Source: Sphagnum compactum (lineage: Eukaryota; Bryophyta; Sphagnopsida; Sphagnales). Taken from it: a stretch of 64,000 nucleotides of DNA. The stretch's first letter is position 1; every line of letters begins with the position of its first letter. The position numbers and the translations under genes were made by a program. The notes under the pieces are model-generated. The model did not search any database, was not told the DNA's origin, and worked only from the letters and a program-made list of their open reading frames with translations. Of the stretch, positions 61,786 to 64,000 are shown piece after piece. Location of the stretch: NCBI GenBank assembly GCA_965153455.1, contig OZ234493.1, positions 21,008,213-21,072,212 on the forward strand, written 5' to 3'.

Positions 61786-64000
61786 ATGAGTAGTGCAGGT
61801 GGAAATGGTGGTGGTGGTGGTGGTGGGACTACTCACTCTCCTTCTCCTCCTTCCCAGGAAGCAAGAGCAGGGGTAGCGGAGAGATGGATTTCGTCACAAG
61901 CTGCTGGTACTACTCCTACTAATCCCAGTTTGTCGCAGAGTAACTCTCCCAAAGCATCTGCAAATCCATCTCCCAAAGGCCCATCGGCAGCAGGAGCAGC
62001 AGCTTGGACGAATAAGAGTCCTCCTTCTGCCTCGCTAGGAGCGCCCGTTGCATCAGCTATCCCTCTCATGAGCTCTTCATATAATTTTGGATCTGCTCTT
62101 GGTGAAAGCTCCCTTGGCTCTTTGTCAGCTTTCGGAGGTCCTGCAGGAGGAGGAGGAGGAGGAGGAGGAGGAGGTGCAGCTGCTCTTTCCAGCCCTTTCC
62201 CACAGTCTGCTTCTTCAGGTGGGTTTTGTGGAAAAGCATTTTCCTTTCTTCCTCCTTTCTCCTTTGCAAGATTTCTTTGCAAACGCATGAACTGTACAAA
62301 GAGATAGGACGAAAAGAAACTCATGGGTACAGCAAGGGAGAAAGACAACAGCACCCAACAGCACCCTCAAAGAAGGATGGAAACTACACACAACATCGGA
62401 AACATATCAACAGCAGCTGGATTGGAGAAAGTCTCTTGTCCTGTGGTGCATGAAATCTCGTCCTTGTGTTGCATTTTGTTTTGTTTCTACAGGTTTTGGG
62501 TCTGGTTTTGGAGTGTACAATGGATCAGTGGCTGCATTGCCATCATCAACAACAGGGATTTCTTCATCTCCTCAATACACCTTTCAATTACCTGGTACTG
62601 GAATGAAAGACTGCTTAATCCGGTCTCCTTCGTATAACAACTATTCTCACAAGGTGACAAAGTCAAAAAATACACCAAGGCAAGTGTCTTTTGATTCAAA
62701 AAGTATTCAGAGTGGGGGACTGGCGAGGTTTCATCAAGCTCAGAGTGACAGCAAAGACAGTCCAAAAGAAGCGTTGTCTGAAACAACTTCCTCATCCTCC
62801 GAGAATCACTACCCATCAGCTGGCAACGAGAAGTTGTATGAGGCGTACAATGATCTTCACAGTCTTGCTCAGGATTTTCACAAGCCCTTTGATGCGCCTG
62901 CGATTGTGGTTGTTGGACATCAGACCGATGGCAAGAGTGCCTTAATTGAAGCTCTCATGGGCTTTCAGTTCAATCATGTTGGAGGTGGAACCAAAACCCG
63001 TCGCCCCATCACACTGCATATGAAGTACAATGCTTTGTGCAGTGAGCCCCGATGCTTTTTGATTACAGAGGATATGCCTCCAATAGAGGAAGAGAAGCGC
63101 CTTGAAGACCTGCAGGTTCTCTTTCCTTTCTCAATCCCTGCATTAGTAAACTGTATGCACATCAGATTTTTTGCTTGCACACTCTTATTGGATGCAGGGT
63201 TTTGCTCTCTGATTGTGTTGGGGTTTACTTCTTACAGGCTTATATTCAAGCTGAGAATATGCGCCTTGAACATGAAGCATGCCAGTTTTGGGCCAAGGAA
63301 ATCATTCTGAAGATTGAATACAAGTACTGTCCAAATCTGACCATCATTGACACCCCAGGTCTCATTGCAGCAGCTCCGGGACAAAACAATCATGCCCTTC
63401 AGGTCCTATGCTGAAACTTGCATAAGCATTTAACAGCCCAATGCAATGTTGTGATGCGTGCAATTCTTCATTGGCATCCACAGTTGTCATTGTCTTGTTT
63501 AGCGAACTGGTTCTGTTGTGGGTGAACAGATGCAAGGGCGGGCAGTAGAGGCATTGGTGCGCACCAAGATGCAGCATAAGGAGTTCATTATCCTCTGCCT
63601 GGAAGATTGCAGTGACTGGAGCAATGCAACCACTCGGCGCATTGTGATGCAGGTCCAGTTTTCACCCTTTCTGCCATTCCACTTCACAAGTTCTGAAGTC
63701 TGGTACTTCCTTTTGTCATGAAAGTCTACATTGAGAAAACTCTTGGGGTTTTTTCTTTTTTTGGGGGGTGTTTTACAGGTTGACCCAGAACTGTCAAGAA
63801 CAGTGATTGTTTCCACCAAGTTGGACACGAGGATCCCTCAGTTTGCAAGCCGTGCTGATGTTGAACTCTTTCTAAGGCCTCCCAAACGCTTGTTAGATAG
63901 AAACATTCTGGGTGGTGCTCCCTTTTTCACCTCAGTCCCATCAGGACGGGTGGGCAGTAACCGGGATTCTGTTTATCAATCAAATGATAATTTCCGTGAG
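61786..64000 (+). CDS. DRP5B/ARC5-like chloroplast-division dynamin, 5' part
   Basis: Five exons are visible: 61786-62218, 62493-63115, 63238-63402, 63530-63652 and 63779 to beyond 64000, all GT-AG and in phase; the gene continues past the window. DRP5B is a cytosolic GTPase that forms the constriction ring on the outer surface of dividing plastids, and also acts on peroxisomes. GTPase motifs: G1 GHQTDGKSA (about residue 286), the DRP5B signature MGFQFNHVGGGTKTRRPITL, G3 DTPGLIA, G4 TKLD, and GRAVEALVR, FFTSVPSGRVG as in ARC5. Exon 4 could instead begin at 63503, adding nine residues; 63530 gives the ARC5-like ALQ-MQGRAVEALV join. Unusual: about 260 residues precede the LYEAYNDLHSLAQ start of homology, rich in Ser, Pro and poly-Gly, where Arabidopsis ARC5 has only a few dozen. 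Confidence 0.93.

Overview
This is nuclear DNA of a land plant. The evidence is spliced genes with GT-AG introns, plant-specific families (a calcineurin B-like Ca2+ sensor, a class II trehalose-6-phosphate synthase, the chloroplast-division dynamin DRP5B/ARC5, a CFL1-like WW/EAR protein), and wide AT-rich spacers full of relic repeats. The lineage cannot be fixed from sequence alone. Low gene density and odd N-terminal extensions would fit a seed-free plant, but that is only a guess.

Layout. 1-620 (+): 3' end of a Dbp4/DDX10-type DEAD-box RNA helicase gene. 1755-4051 (+): 2H-family cyclic phosphodiesterase. 5407-7398 (+): two-exon gene for an unusual trypsin-fold protein with a credible His/Asp/Ser triad and a lysine/arginine-rich repeat tail; it is the least familiar gene here. 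8391-8975: 50-bp minisatellite. 9618-10558 (-): two-exon CFL1-like WW-domain/EAR-motif protein. 11-26 kb: gene-free, with simple repeats, a TA-flanked MITE, a decayed LINE-like reverse transcriptase, a four-copy dispersed repeat and foldback sequences. 25960-28835 (-): three-exon class II TPS of 862 aa. 29-42 kb: spacer with three more MITEs and two large tandem arrays. 41992-46288 (-): eight-exon CBL gene of 211 aa, reconstructed completely. 47390-48245: Harbinger-type MITE (TTA target duplication) and a triplicated segment. 48-61 kb: very AT-rich DNA with a broken PIF/Harbinger transposase. 61001-61362: array built of TAGG runs and a 94-bp unit. 61786-64000 (+): first five exons of a DRP5B/ARC5-like dynamin, cut by the window end.

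The genes do not form a pathway or cluster. They look like unrelated housekeeping and signalling genes separated by repeats, and I see no defence island, operon or biosynthetic cluster. The best candidates for something undescribed are the protease-like gene with basic repeats, the long low-complexity N-terminus on the DRP5B-like protein, paired hairpins next to the CFL1-like gene, and the MITE-associated triplication just upstream of CBL. All gene names rest on motifs and splice-phase consistency read by eye; no database search was run.
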